20,463 nt of DNA. Origin: an uncultured Clostridia bacterium. Its GTDB lineage: Bacteria > Bacillota > Clostridia > Monoglobales > Monoglobaceae. The stretch covers positions 1 to 20,463 of the forward strand of contig CAKSIW010000053.1 of assembly GCA_934463175.1 (NCBI GenBank), read 5' to 3'. The notes under the pieces are model-generated. The model was given only the letters and a program-made list of their open reading frames with translations, was not told the DNA's origin and searched no databases. The position numbers were made by a program, and so were the translations under genes. Shown piece after piece: positions 1 through 7,928 of the stretch (within the stretch, counting starts at the first letter, position 1; each line of letters opens with the position of its first letter).

Positions 1-58
1 CCCACAAAAAAACATTTAGATTATATGATCATTTTGGAGCCTAATTTGAGGTTTACAC

Positions 59-80
59 AAAATGAGGGATTGCCCCATCT
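59..80 (-). terminator. Weak candidate terminator after the Sir2 gene
   Basis: Read on the minus strand, this begins 17 nt after the Sir2 stop codon. The RNA can fold as a short hairpin (AGAUGGGG, loop CAAUC, then CCUCAUUU-type arm with two G-U pairs), with a U-rich arm followed by UUGUG. The stem is short and the U tract is part of the arm, so this is only a plausible end of the pgm-epimerase-Sir2 unit. The remaining bases 1-97 show no gene. A T7 tract on the minus strand at 6-12 has no clear hairpin before it. Confidence 0.3.
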
Positions 81-97
81 AATTTACAGAAAAAATC

Positions 98-847
98 TCA
101 CACGCCCTTCAAATTTAATTCCTTCATTGTCATTTCAAACACCTTGCCAATGCTGTCTCTGATAATCAAATCCGCTCTTTTGTCATAGTCGGTCGGCGTT
201 TTATTAATCATAACAACATACTTTCCGTTAAAACAATTCACAAACGTATTTGCGGGACTCACAGCAAGCGAAGTTCCTCCGACAATCAGCATGTCCGCAT
301 TTTCAATGCTTTGCAGTGTTTTTTGAATGACATCTTCATCAAGCATTTCACCGTAAAGAACAACTCTCGGCTTAATAACACCACCGCAATATTTGCATTC
401 CGGAATCACACCGCTCATAATTATATCAGATACATCATCCGAATTACGTCCGCACGCGCTGCAATAAAACCTCCGCGCGTTTCCGTGAAGCTCAAATACG
501 TTTTTGCTGCCCGCTTTCTGATGAAGCCCGTCAATATTCTGCGTGACAACCGCTTTCAGCTTTCCTGTTTTTTCAAGCTTTGCAAGTGCTTTATGGGCTG
601 TGTTCGGCTCAACATCACTCAAAAAATACTTTCTGTAGAAGTCATAGAACACATCAGTCCTGCGGAAGAAAAAATCATGATTCAGAATCTGTTCGGGAGA
701 CACTCCATACTCCTTCACAGTGTTATACAGCCCATCCTCACTCCGATAGTCCTTGACACCGCTTTCAGTGGACACGCCGGCACCGCCGTAAAAGACAATA
801 CGGCCGCACTCGCAAATCATTTCCGCAAACCGCTTGATTTGATCCAT
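98..847 (-). CDS. cobB: Sir2-family NAD-dependent protein deacylase (sirtuin)
   Basis: This protein of 249 residues removes acyl groups from lysines using NAD+, giving nicotinamide and O-acyl-ADP-ribose, and should act in the cytoplasm. The NAD-binding motif GAGVSTESG lies at 22-30, followed by KDYRS (more usually PDFRS). TQNIDGLHQKAG is at 102-113, the catalytic His is H121 in ELHGN, four zinc-ligand cysteines are C129, C132, C151 and C154, and GGTSLAVSPA is at 190-199. The ATG at 847 is chosen because AGGAG (856-860) sits 8 nt upstream. A GTG at 856 in the same frame overlaps that ribosome binding site and is unlikely to be used. The gene starts 11 nt after the epimerase stop, so it is co-transcribed. 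CobB-type enzymes often control acetyl-CoA synthetase; whether that is the target here cannot be seen. Confidence 0.92.
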   Translation of the reverse strand: MDQIKRFAEMICECGRIVFYGGAGVSTESGVKDYRSEDGLYNTVKEYGVSPEQILNHDFFFRRTDVFYDFYRKYFLSDVEPNTAHKALAKLEKTGKLKAVVTQNIDGLHQKAGSKNVFELHGNARRFYCSACGRNSDDVSDIIMSGVIPECKYCGGVIKPRVVLYGEMLDEDVIQKTLQSIENADMLIVGGTSLAVSPANTFVNCFNGKYVVMINKTPTDYDKRADLIIRDSIGKVFEMTMKELNLKGV

Positions 848-858
848 ATCGCACACTC

Positions 859-1728
859 CTATTCCATGAATGTAATTACATGTCTGACAGTGCGTTCCTC
901 ACCCTTTTTCAAATGTATGATTCCCTCTTTTTCGTTCAGGTCACCATAGAAATCATAATTATCATTCAATCCGCACCATGGCTCAATGCACAAATACCGT
1001 GCGCCAAGCTTATTCCACAGCAAAAGATGTGTATGTTCGGGGAAAAATACCTTTATGCTTCTTCCTCCGCCGTTTTTACGCAGGCAAACCGATGAAGAAT
1101 TAAGATTTCTGAAAATTGCCGCATCGTTTCTGAACATTTCCTCTTTAAGAGGCAAAATTCTTTCACATTCGCCAAAACTGTCAAAATGCTCCGAAATGAC
1201 ACGCTTTTCCTCATCAATCCGCCAGCCGTGCAGACACTCTTCCTTTTCAAACTCCAGCGTATAGTTTTCTATCCCCTCGGGGCAGGCATACGCCTCATGC
1301 GCACCGACAGAGTAGAACATGTCTCCGTCCGTTTTGTTTTCAACCCTATATGAAACCGCCAGTTCATTCTCTGCAAGCTCAAATATTGCCTGAAATTTAA
1401 AATCAAACGGATAGCATATCCGCGTTTCATCGTCTGAACAGAGAGCCAAAACCGCCTTTTTTTCATCGGTATGCTCCACCGAAAACTTTTTTTTACGTGC
1501 AAAGCCATGCTGGAGCATTTTATACTCCTTGCCCTTATAAGTGAACTTATCATCGCGCAGCTTTCCGCATATCGGAAACAAAATCGGTGCTCTCCCCGAC
1601 CAGACATCAGGGTTTCCGTCCCACATAAATTCGCATCCGTTTTTATCTTTAACGCTGAGAATTTCAGCTCCGAAAGTGCTTATCTCCACACAAAGCCTGT
1701 CATTTTTCAGTGTAACAGTTTTATTCAT
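859..1728 (-). CDS. Aldose 1-epimerase family protein (LacX/YeaD-like mutarotase)
   Basis: This protein of 289 residues belongs to the galactose-mutarotase-like fold, which interconverts alpha and beta anomers of free sugars or sugar phosphates. Visible family signatures are FPICGKLRDD (51-60), HGFAR (74-78), VGAHEAY (141-147; many relatives have GGHPAF) and CIEPWCG (247-253). H74, H144 and E249 are the likely active-site residues. The ATG at 1728 is preferred over one at 1755 because AAAGGAGC lies about 8 nt before it. There is no signal peptide, so it is cytoplasmic. It lies 40 nt downstream of the phosphohexomutase and 11 nt upstream of the Sir2 gene. The pairing with a phosphomutase and the nearby GH130 enzyme suggests handling of sugars released by glycosidases. 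The exact sugar is not determined; a hexose-6-phosphate epimerase role (YeaD type) is possible. Confidence 0.85.
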   Translation of the reverse strand: MNKTVTLKNDRLCVEISTFGAEILSVKDKNGCEFMWDGNPDVWSGRAPILFPICGKLRDDKFTYKGKEYKMLQHGFARKKKFSVEHTDEKKAVLALCSDDETRICYPFDFKFQAIFELAENELAVSYRVENKTDGDMFYSVGAHEAYACPEGIENYTLEFEKEECLHGWRIDEEKRVISEHFDSFGECERILPLKEEMFRNDAAIFRNLNSSSVCLRKNGGGRSIKVFFPEHTHLLLWNKLGARYLCIEPWCGLNDNYDFYGDLNEKEGIIHLKKGEERTVRHVITFME

Positions 1729-1768
1729 TTTTCTCGCTCCTTTATTATGATTCAAAGACTATTTTTCA

Positions 1769-3400
1769 TCATGCAAGACTGTCAGCAAAGCCGATAACCG
1801 ATTTTTCCGCATTTTCATCAAGGCTTGTGTCGATTTCATAGTAAAACTTGATTTTAGGTTCAGTTCCCGAAGGACGCGCCGCAAACCAGCCGCCGTCAAG
1901 AAAGAACTTCAAAACATCTGATTTCGGCAATCCGTCTGCGCCCTCTGCATAGTCTCTGACCTCGCAAACCTTAAACACACCTATGTTTTCGGGAAGATTC
2001 TCTCTCATATTCCTCATAATGTCCTTTATACGTTTTGCGCCGTCTTCACCCTTCAGTGTCACGGTTTTGAGTCCGTTCTTCATGCTGCCGAATTTGTCAT
2101 ATATTTCGCAAAGCCTGTCGTAAAGCGTTTTTCCGTCCGCCTTGCAGTCAGCCGCCATTTCGCAGACCAGCATTGCCGCAACAACAGCGTCCTTATCACG
2201 CGCATACGTCCCCTTCAGATATCCGTAGCTTTCCTCCAATCCAAACAAAAACTCGCGGTCACCGCTATCCTCAAACTCCTTTATTTTCTCACCGATAAAC
2301 TTGAAGCCCGTCAAAACATCAATCACATCTGCACCGTAAAACCCAGCAAGCTTTCGGATCATTTCGGTTGTGACAATCGTTTTGACAATTGTATGTGCCT
2401 TTGTCAGTCTGCCGCTTTCTTTCATTTTCCGCAAAATAAACTCACAAAGCAGCATTCCTGTCTGATTTCCGTTCAGAACCTTGAACTCTCCCTCATTTGT
2501 TCTGACAACAACCCCGATTCTGTCGCTGTCAGGGTCAGTTCCGAAAACCAAATCCGCATTCTGCTTCTTTGCATATTCAATCGCAATGTCAAACGCCTCC
2601 ATGTTTTCGGGATTAGGGGATTTAACTGTCGGGAAATCACCGTCGGGAAGCTCCTGTTCAGGTACAACAAATACGTTTTTCACACCGATTTTGTCAAGAA
2701 TCCGTCTCACAAGCTTGTTGCCCGAGCCGTGCAAAGGCGTGTATACAACCTTGAAATCACTCGGAATTTCCACTTTCATGGACTCATTCCCGACCGCGGC
2801 AATATACGAATCGTCAATTTCACTTCCAATGCTGACAAAATCTGGCTCATCGCAAAGCTTGACATCATCAAATATATCTGTTTTATCAATATACGCAATG
2901 ACCTTTTCCGCAACATCGGGCGGAATCTGTCCGCCGTCCTCTCCATATACCTTATATCCGTTATATTCCTTCGGATTATGGCTTGCCGTGATGACAATAC
3001 CGCGCGCACAATTCAAATGCCGAACCGCAAAAGACAGCTCGGGCGTGGGTCTGAGTTCATCAAACAAATATGTCTTTATCCCGTTTGCACACAAAACCCT
3101 CGCGCACTCATGTGCAAACTCCTTTGAATTGTTGCGTGAGTCAAAGGCAATGACAACACCCCTCTGCTGTGCTCCGCGTTCAATCAGCTCATTTGCAACT
3201 CCCTGGGTTGCCTGACGAACAGTGTATATATTCATGCGGTTGGTTCCTGCACCCATAACCCCGCGCAAGCCGCCCGTTCCAAATTCCAGACAGCGATAGA
3301 AGGCGTCGCTCCGCTCTGCCTCGCTCATTGCTTCAAGCTCTCTGACAACCGCCTTATCTGCTCTTTCAAGCCATCTTTGATATTCTTTTATATTCTCCAT
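1769..3400 (-). CDS. pgcA: Alpha-D-phosphohexomutase (phosphoglucomutase/phosphomannomutase)
   Basis: This enzyme interconverts hexose 1-phosphates and 6-phosphates through a phosphoserine. The protein has 543 residues, close to the usual size of the PgcA-like bacterial group. The four family loops are all present: the phosphoserine loop TASHNPKEYNGYK (138-150, Ser140), the Mg loop GTDPDSDRIG (287-296, Asp289/291/293), the sugar loop GLEESYGYLKG (387-397) and the phosphate loop RPSGTEPKIKFYY (509-521). GGAGGAG lies 5 nt before the ATG. This is the first gene of its own transcription unit, with a consensus promoter just upstream. The sequence alone does not separate glucose from mannose preference. 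Because GH130 phosphorylases release mannose 1-phosphate, activity on that compound would link this gene to the operon upstream (inference). The gene symbol follows the Bacillus subtilis homologue. Confidence 0.93.
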   Translation of the reverse strand: MENIKEYQRWLERADKAVVRELEAMSEAERSDAFYRCLEFGTGGLRGVMGAGTNRMNIYTVRQATQGVANELIERGAQQRGVVIAFDSRNNSKEFAHECARVLCANGIKTYLFDELRPTPELSFAVRHLNCARGIVITASHNPKEYNGYKVYGEDGGQIPPDVAEKVIAYIDKTDIFDDVKLCDEPDFVSIGSEIDDSYIAAVGNESMKVEIPSDFKVVYTPLHGSGNKLVRRILDKIGVKNVFVVPEQELPDGDFPTVKSPNPENMEAFDIAIEYAKKQNADLVFGTDPDSDRIGVVVRTNEGEFKVLNGNQTGMLLCEFILRKMKESGRLTKAHTIVKTIVTTEMIRKLAGFYGADVIDVLTGFKFIGEKIKEFEDSGDREFLFGLEESYGYLKGTYARDKDAVVAAMLVCEMAADCKADGKTLYDRLCEIYDKFGSMKNGLKTVTLKGEDGAKRIKDIMRNMRENLPENIGVFKVCEVRDYAEGADGLPKSDVLKFFLDGGWFAARPSGTEPKIKFYYEIDTSLDENAEKSVIGFADSLA

Positions 3401-3435
3401 TTTTTCTCCTCCGTTTTATGCATGACCATAATATA

Positions 3436-3464
3436 ATAATAACTCAAACCGCTCAATATGTCAA
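3436..3464 (-). promoter_or_regulatory. Sigma-A promoter of the phosphohexomutase-epimerase-Sir2 unit
   Basis: On the minus strand a perfect -35 box TTGACA (3459-3464) is followed by exactly 17 nt and the -10 box TATTAT (3436-3441, five of six to TATAAT). Transcription would start near 3429, leaving a leader of about 28 nt with a GGAGGAG ribosome binding site at 3406-3412. It lies directly after the terminator of the preceding operon, which supports a separate unit. Confidence 0.85.
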
Positions 3465-3486
3465 TCGAATTTTGCTCCTGCTGCAT

Positions 3487-3516
3487 AAAAAAGAGACTGC
3501 ATTGCCACAGTCTCTT
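3487..3516 (-). terminator. Intrinsic terminator ending the long glycan operon
   Basis: On the minus strand this is a 9-bp perfect stem (AAGAGACUG pairing with CAGUCUCUU; plus-strand arms 3491-3499 and 3508-3516) with an 8-nt loop. It runs straight into six U residues. It lies 17 nt after the GH130 stop codon. Shape, stem strength and U tract all fit Rho-independent termination, and the new promoter follows about 22 nt downstream. Confidence 0.9.
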
Positions 3517-3533
3517 AATCTGTTCTTCTTCCG

Positions 3534-4439
3534 TTATTTCAGGCATGCATCAACAAGCTCCGAAATTTTTCCCGTTGCAAGCCCGATGTTTGTGTCTGCC
3601 GCACCGTAGTATATTTTCACCGTTCCGTCGTCCTCCGGAATTGCATTACAGGTGAACACAACATTTGAAACCCTGCCGCGCATTTCATAGTCATGCTCGG
3701 GCCAGAGAATGAAATCACTGTGTCCGATGATCTCCCACGGCTTTTCAAAATCAAGCAGACACGCCTTCAGTCTGTATATAAATCCGTTGCACGTTGTTGA
3801 AACCGTATGATATATTTCAAGCCAGCCCTTATCGGTTCTGATCGGCACAGCCCCCGCACCCATTTTGAACCCGTCCTTAAAAGGCTTTCCTTTGTAGAAT
3901 ATCGGTCTTGCATTGCCCCAATATGTCAGATCCGGTGAAAAGCTCATCCACATCGAGCAAGGTTCCATCTCGTTTCCGAACGGACGCTCAAGTCTGAAAT
4001 AAAGGTCTTTGTATTTCTCGGGAAAAAGCGCCCCGTTTCTGTTTCCAAGCTCGCTTCCCGTGCACACTCTCTCAAAGCTCTCAAAATCCTTTGTTCTGAG
4101 AATCCCGAGTCTTGCCTCGTTCTGTTCAAGGTCGCTTGCATAAATCAGAATATACTCATCTCCGATTTTTGTGATTCTCGGGTCATAGGTGTTCATCTCA
4201 GGGTGATACGGATCCTTCGGCGGCATTTTCAGCGGCTCGGGGTCCGGTGTGAAGCTGTATCCGTCACGGCTTCTTGCAATCCACAGTCTGTGTATATCAT
4301 CAAGCCCGGTTGTGTCCATAACAAGTATGTATTCTCCGTTATGCTTTATTGCCCCCGGGTTGAAGGTATACAGCACCTCACGCGGCATTTTGTCCGGTGA
4401 CATCACAGGGTTATTCTCATATTTTTTCAACAGTCTCAT
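3534..4439 (-). CDS. Glycoside hydrolase family 130 protein (beta-mannoside phosphorylase type)
   Basis: GH130 enzymes have a five-bladed beta-propeller and mostly cleave beta-mannosides with phosphate, releasing alpha-mannose 1-phosphate; some members are hydrolases. The 301 residues match the compact family length. Visible signatures are FNPGAI (26-31), TYDPRIT (84-90, with D86 the probable catalytic acid), NRNGALFPEKY (133-143), YFRLERP (147-153), KMGAGAVPI (192-200), a histidine after WLEIY (H211), RVSNVVFTCNAI (256-267) and YYGAADTNIGLAT (277-289). Basic residues such as R149 and K192 in the propeller favour phosphorolysis over hydrolysis, but I cannot assign a subfamily. The second ATG (4439) is chosen because GGAGGA (4449-4454) lies 9 nt upstream; that element directly abuts the first ATG at 4448. 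There is no signal peptide. It is the last gene of the long operon. Confidence 0.9.
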   Translation of the reverse strand: MRLLKKYENNPVMSPDKMPREVLYTFNPGAIKHNGEYILVMDTTGLDDIHRLWIARSRDGYSFTPDPEPLKMPPKDPYHPEMNTYDPRITKIGDEYILIYASDLEQNEARLGILRTKDFESFERVCTGSELGNRNGALFPEKYKDLYFRLERPFGNEMEPCSMWMSFSPDLTYWGNARPIFYKGKPFKDGFKMGAGAVPIRTDKGWLEIYHTVSTTCNGFIYRLKACLLDFEKPWEIIGHSDFILWPEHDYEMRGRVSNVVFTCNAIPEDDGTVKIYYGAADTNIGLATGKISELVDACLK

Positions 4440-4448
4440 TCTGCTCAT

Positions 4449-4454
4449 TCCTCC
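4449..4454 (-). promoter_or_regulatory. Ribosome binding site that fixes the GH130 start
   Basis: GGAGGA on the minus strand directly touches an in-frame ATG at 4448 but is 9 nt from the ATG at 4439. The latter is the workable initiation codon, which shortens the protein by three residues. Confidence 0.75.
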
Positions 4455-4486
4455 ATATTAATCTGTCCTTTTTCAAATGCAATATT

Positions 4487-5623
4487 TTACCAGAACAGCG
4501 GTTCAAAATCCTTGCATTTGTAAATTGCCTCCGCAAAATAATAATCGGTGTAAATTATGTTCATATGCCTGTCGCTTTCATATGACCCGGTTGCGTGGCT
4601 GAATATGTAATCGGTGTCCTCCGACCAGTCAGCAAAGCTCCTCTCCATCGCCTTTAAAAGATTCATTGCCGCATTCACATACATTCTCTTTTCATGCTCG
4701 GGAACTGCCTTTGCAATTTCCAAAAGTCCGCACGCAGCACATGCCCCCGCGCTCGAATCATAAATCACAGGCTCGGCAGGCGAACGAAAATCACACTTGG
4801 GAAGCCAGTCATCACAAACACACGAAATGAAATAGTGCGCAACTCTTTTTGCCGTGTCAAGATATTCCTGCTTTCCCGTGTAAATGTAGCTGAGGACAAA
4901 GCCGTAGATTGCCCATGCTTGACCTCTCGACCATGAAGAACCCTTTTCATAGCCCTGTCCGCCCATGTCATCAAGTATCTCCCCCGTAAACGGGTCATGT
5001 ATAACTATGTGCTTCACGCTTCCGTCAGGACGAATGTGGTTTTCCATTGTGTTGTCAGCATGTTTCATCGCAGCAAATTTGAAACGGGGATCCTCCGTCT
5101 CTCTTGACGCCCAATATAGCAGCGGCAGATTCATCATGCAGTCAATGATTGTCCAGCCGGCTTTTTGTGCCTTTGTTTCCCCGTGATTCCACGCCCTGAT
5201 AAATTCACCGACAGCGTTATATCTTCCCATGAGAATGTCTGCTGCATATATCTGACGCAGCCTTGCCTGCTCGCTGCCCGTCAATTCAAGGTCGGCACCC
5301 GACGCAAGACGCCACATAAAACCGACATCATGGCTCAGAAGATCAGGTCTTGCAAGTGCTCTGTCCAAAAGCTCCTCGCCGCGCTCTGCCGTCTGTCTGT
5401 AGGTCTCCTTTCCCGTTCCCGAATACATCAGCCACATGAGTCCCGGCCAAAAGCCGTTTGTCCAGCAGCAAATGTTCTTCTCTGTCATATCATCATGAAT
5501 ACCGTCGGTGTTCCAGAACGGCAGCTTTTCCCTTGAACGCACCGACACCTTCTCAAGCTTTTTATCAAGCTTTTCCCACATTTCATCAATCCACTTTTTC
5601 TCGTTTTCCGTTATATAATTCAT
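4487..5623 (-). CDS. Glycoside hydrolase family 88 (unsaturated glucuronyl hydrolase)
   Basis: GH88 enzymes hydrate the 4,5-double bond of the unsaturated uronic acid that polysaccharide lyases leave at the non-reducing end, releasing it from oligosaccharides. The protein has 378 residues, as expected for an (alpha/alpha)6 barrel. Motifs are CWTNGFWPGLMW (53-64), SHDVGFM (97-103), AWNHG (144-148), TIIDCMMNLPLLYWAS (158-173), GYEKGSSWSRGQAWAIYG (224-241) and YDSSAGACAACGLLE (288-302). D99 and D161 correspond to the two aspartates known to be needed in Bacillus UGL (D88 and D149), with almost the same spacing. The ATG at 5623 is preferred over 5641 because AAAGGAA lies before it. There is no signal peptide, so it acts on imported fragments. 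It lies 28 nt after the AraC gene. Its presence implies that a polysaccharide lyase acts earlier in the pathway. GH105 is the main alternative but fits the motifs less well. Confidence 0.9.
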   Translation of the reverse strand: MNYITENEKKWIDEMWEKLDKKLEKVSVRSREKLPFWNTDGIHDDMTEKNICCWTNGFWPGLMWLMYSGTGKETYRQTAERGEELLDRALARPDLLSHDVGFMWRLASGADLELTGSEQARLRQIYAADILMGRYNAVGEFIRAWNHGETKAQKAGWTIIDCMMNLPLLYWASRETEDPRFKFAAMKHADNTMENHIRPDGSVKHIVIHDPFTGEILDDMGGQGYEKGSSWSRGQAWAIYGFVLSYIYTGKQEYLDTAKRVAHYFISCVCDDWLPKCDFRSPAEPVIYDSSAGACAACGLLEIAKAVPEHEKRMYVNAAMNLLKAMERSFADWSEDTDYIFSHATGSYESDRHMNIIYTDYYFAEAIYKCKDFEPLFW

Positions 5624-5651
5624 ACTTAAAATTCCTTTCATTTAATTTAAA

Positions 5652-7895
5652 CTACCTCATCTCTCCTCCGGACGCTCTGAACTGCGACGGTGTCATGCCG
5701 ACATATTTTTTAAAGGTGTTTGAAAATGTTCGGCTCTGAAAAAATCCGCACTCCCTCGCAATATCATCAATCTTTATATAGGGCTGGCTGAGAAGCAGCT
5801 CCTTTGCCTTTTCAACGCGCAGCTGCGCAATGTATGCACTCAGCTTTATTCCTGCATTTTGTTTTATAATGTGTGCAAGATAAATTGAGGTGACTCCAAT
5901 GCTGTCACTGACTGAGGCAACGCTTAAATTACAGTCATCATAATGCTTGTCGATATACTCTATCGCTTTGGTGAACACCTTGTCCTTTTTTTCGTTTTCA
6001 GATTTCATAATATCCATAACATACTTCCCGTATTGCTTTATAAACCTCTTTATCTTTTCAATATTGCCATACTCATGAAGCAAATCCAGCTGTTCAATCT
6101 TTTCATAAATCACCTGTTCCGCACGGCTGTCAATGAATCTCATGATTGTGTTCATGATTGAATAGAACATCCCGATTACCATGGCAGGGTGAGTGATTCC
6201 CATGTTTTCAAAGATTTCATCAATTATGCTGCCGAATCTTTTTTCATCGCGTTCGTTAATGCAGTTTAAAAGCAGACTCTCCATTTCGCTCGTAAAATTA
6301 AATGAGCGGCGGCGTTCCGTTTCAATATCGCCGCTGAAAACATGCTCCTCCATTCCGTAGAACTGTGCCAGGTCATGGGTTCTCACCGCACTCTCATACA
6401 GCCGTGGAATGCTTTCAGTGCCGACTCCCTGTTCGCTTGACGCGGAATCAAACACAATTCCCATTGTCTCCTCCGTCAGCTCCGCAAGCTCTGCAAACAA
6501 TTCTCTCATATGCTGCTGCATATTATCCCCGTCATTAAAAGAGAATATGCAAATCAGCCTGTTATAGTCCTTTGCAGCCGAAAAATCCTCACCTTCAAAA
6601 AGATCATTCATTATGTTTTCAACAACGAAATATGCATTGGCAATTTCCGATTCCATCAAAACGCCTGTATTTTTCACGGAAATCACCGTCACGCAGAAAT
6701 ATTTCCCCGCAAACCTGATTCCGAACCGTTTCAGATTTTTCATTGCCGTTCCGTCGTCACCAAGCCCGTGAAGCAAATCCAAAAGGAATTTGTTTTTCAT
6801 CTCTTTCTCGGTTGAGAAAATCTCATGCTCCATTTCCGACTGCTGCTTGAGATTTGCGGCAAGCTTTTTTCTGATTACTTCAAATTCGTTTTCACAGCTT
6901 TCACTGTCATAATCGACGTTTTCAAAATCACGCAAAATTTCCTTAATGCTCAGAAAGTTCCAGCTATACAGCTTATAAAACACAATTGCCATAAGCAAAA
7001 CACAGACTACACTGACTATAACTCCCACAATCGTGTTTCTGTGTGCTGCCGAAAAAACAGACGCATTGTGATTCACATATACATATCTGTAGTTCATCAC
7101 CTTTGATTTCACATATGAAACGCTGCATATTTTCCCGTTTATGCATTCCTTTATGTTTGAATACTCTTTTTCGGCTAAAACACGGCTGAGGCTTTCCGTA
7201 TTCACTGAGCTGTCAGATGACAGATACAGCCGCTTCTTGCCGGTGAATATCAGAATTTTATCTCCCTCTGCGGTGAGATTGAGTCCGAACAATTCCTCCT
7301 CCGTAATTCCGATGCAAACAACATAAAGCGTTCTGCCGCCTTCAACCACGGGCATAAAAAATCTATACACCGTCTCCGCCTGACCGTCGGCACTCGTTTC
7401 CGTCCTTTTGACAACTCTCGGAACGTCTGTTCTGAACAAGCTCATTATCTCGTCCGAATCTTTTGATTCATCAAATGCAAAATCGTCCGCTTTGGCATAG
7501 CTGTCGGCACTCAAAACAACATTAAGCTTCGGATAATAAATGTTAAGCTCAATTTCTTTTGAAAAACTGTATCTCATCTCTCCCAGCTCACGCGCAAGCT
7601 GCATCAGGCTGTAGTTAGGATTCATGCCGTCCGGAATTCCGTATGCAACACCGCACAGGCTATCATTTTCACGGACAGTCTTATACGCTCTGTTTATTTC
7701 AATCAGATTTGTGTCGATTTTGCCGCTCAGTCCGTCAAGGAAGTATATATATTTCGACCTTGTTTCCTCATTCACCGCGCGGTTAACCGAATAAAGAATA
7801 TATGCGTTTCCAAGAATCGGTATGACCAGCAGCAGGACATAAGCAATAAGCCAAAAAAATGCAACAGTTCTTTTTTTAGTGATGAAATGCTTCAT
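5652..7895 (-). CDS. Membrane-bound AraC-family regulator with extracellular sensor domain (YesS-like)
   Basis: The 747 residues have three parts. A membrane segment at about 10-32 and a second at about 288-310 enclose an extracellular region of some 255 residues that looks like a Cache-type sensor. A cytoplasmic linker follows (about 311-636). The C-terminal AraC DNA-binding domain is at about 637-747, with two helix-turn-helix units; the second contains IDDIARECGFFQSRTFSNTF and ends with the usual GMTPSQFR. Length and architecture match the YesS/YtdP-like regulators of Firmicutes, which sit in polysaccharide-use loci. A sugar-binding role for the outer domain is inferred from this. The GAGGGG ribosome binding site is only 4 nt from the ATG. 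The gene lies inside the operon, 33 nt after the SGNH gene, suggesting autoregulation. Confidence 0.9.
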   Translation of the reverse strand: MKHFITKKRTVAFFWLIAYVLLLVIPILGNAYILYSVNRAVNEETRSKYIYFLDGLSGKIDTNLIEINRAYKTVRENDSLCGVAYGIPDGMNPNYSLMQLARELGEMRYSFSKEIELNIYYPKLNVVLSADSYAKADDFAFDESKDSDEIMSLFRTDVPRVVKRTETSADGQAETVYRFFMPVVEGGRTLYVVCIGITEEELFGLNLTAEGDKILIFTGKKRLYLSSDSSVNTESLSRVLAEKEYSNIKECINGKICSVSYVKSKVMNYRYVYVNHNASVFSAAHRNTIVGVIVSVVCVLLMAIVFYKLYSWNFLSIKEILRDFENVDYDSESCENEFEVIRKKLAANLKQQSEMEHEIFSTEKEMKNKFLLDLLHGLGDDGTAMKNLKRFGIRFAGKYFCVTVISVKNTGVLMESEIANAYFVVENIMNDLFEGEDFSAAKDYNRLICIFSFNDGDNMQQHMRELFAELAELTEETMGIVFDSASSEQGVGTESIPRLYESAVRTHDLAQFYGMEEHVFSGDIETERRRSFNFTSEMESLLLNCINERDEKRFGSIIDEIFENMGITHPAMVIGMFYSIMNTIMRFIDSRAEQVIYEKIEQLDLLHEYGNIEKIKRFIKQYGKYVMDIMKSENEKKDKVFTKAIEYIDKHYDDCNLSVASVSDSIGVTSIYLAHIIKQNAGIKLSAYIAQLRVEKAKELLLSQPYIKIDDIARECGFFQSRTFSNTFKKYVGMTPSQFRASGGEMR

Positions 7896-7928
7896 AAAAC
7901 CCCTCTGTCATTCTTACAGAAAATTTTT

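Noticed and set aside
848..856. GTG start adding three residues to the Sir2 protein
   Set aside because: The GTG overlaps the AGGAG ribosome binding site that serves the ATG at 847.
2393..3215. Two plus-strand open frames of 244 codons each
   Set aside because: Both overlap the well-supported phosphohexomutase in other frames and have low-complexity, motif-free translations.
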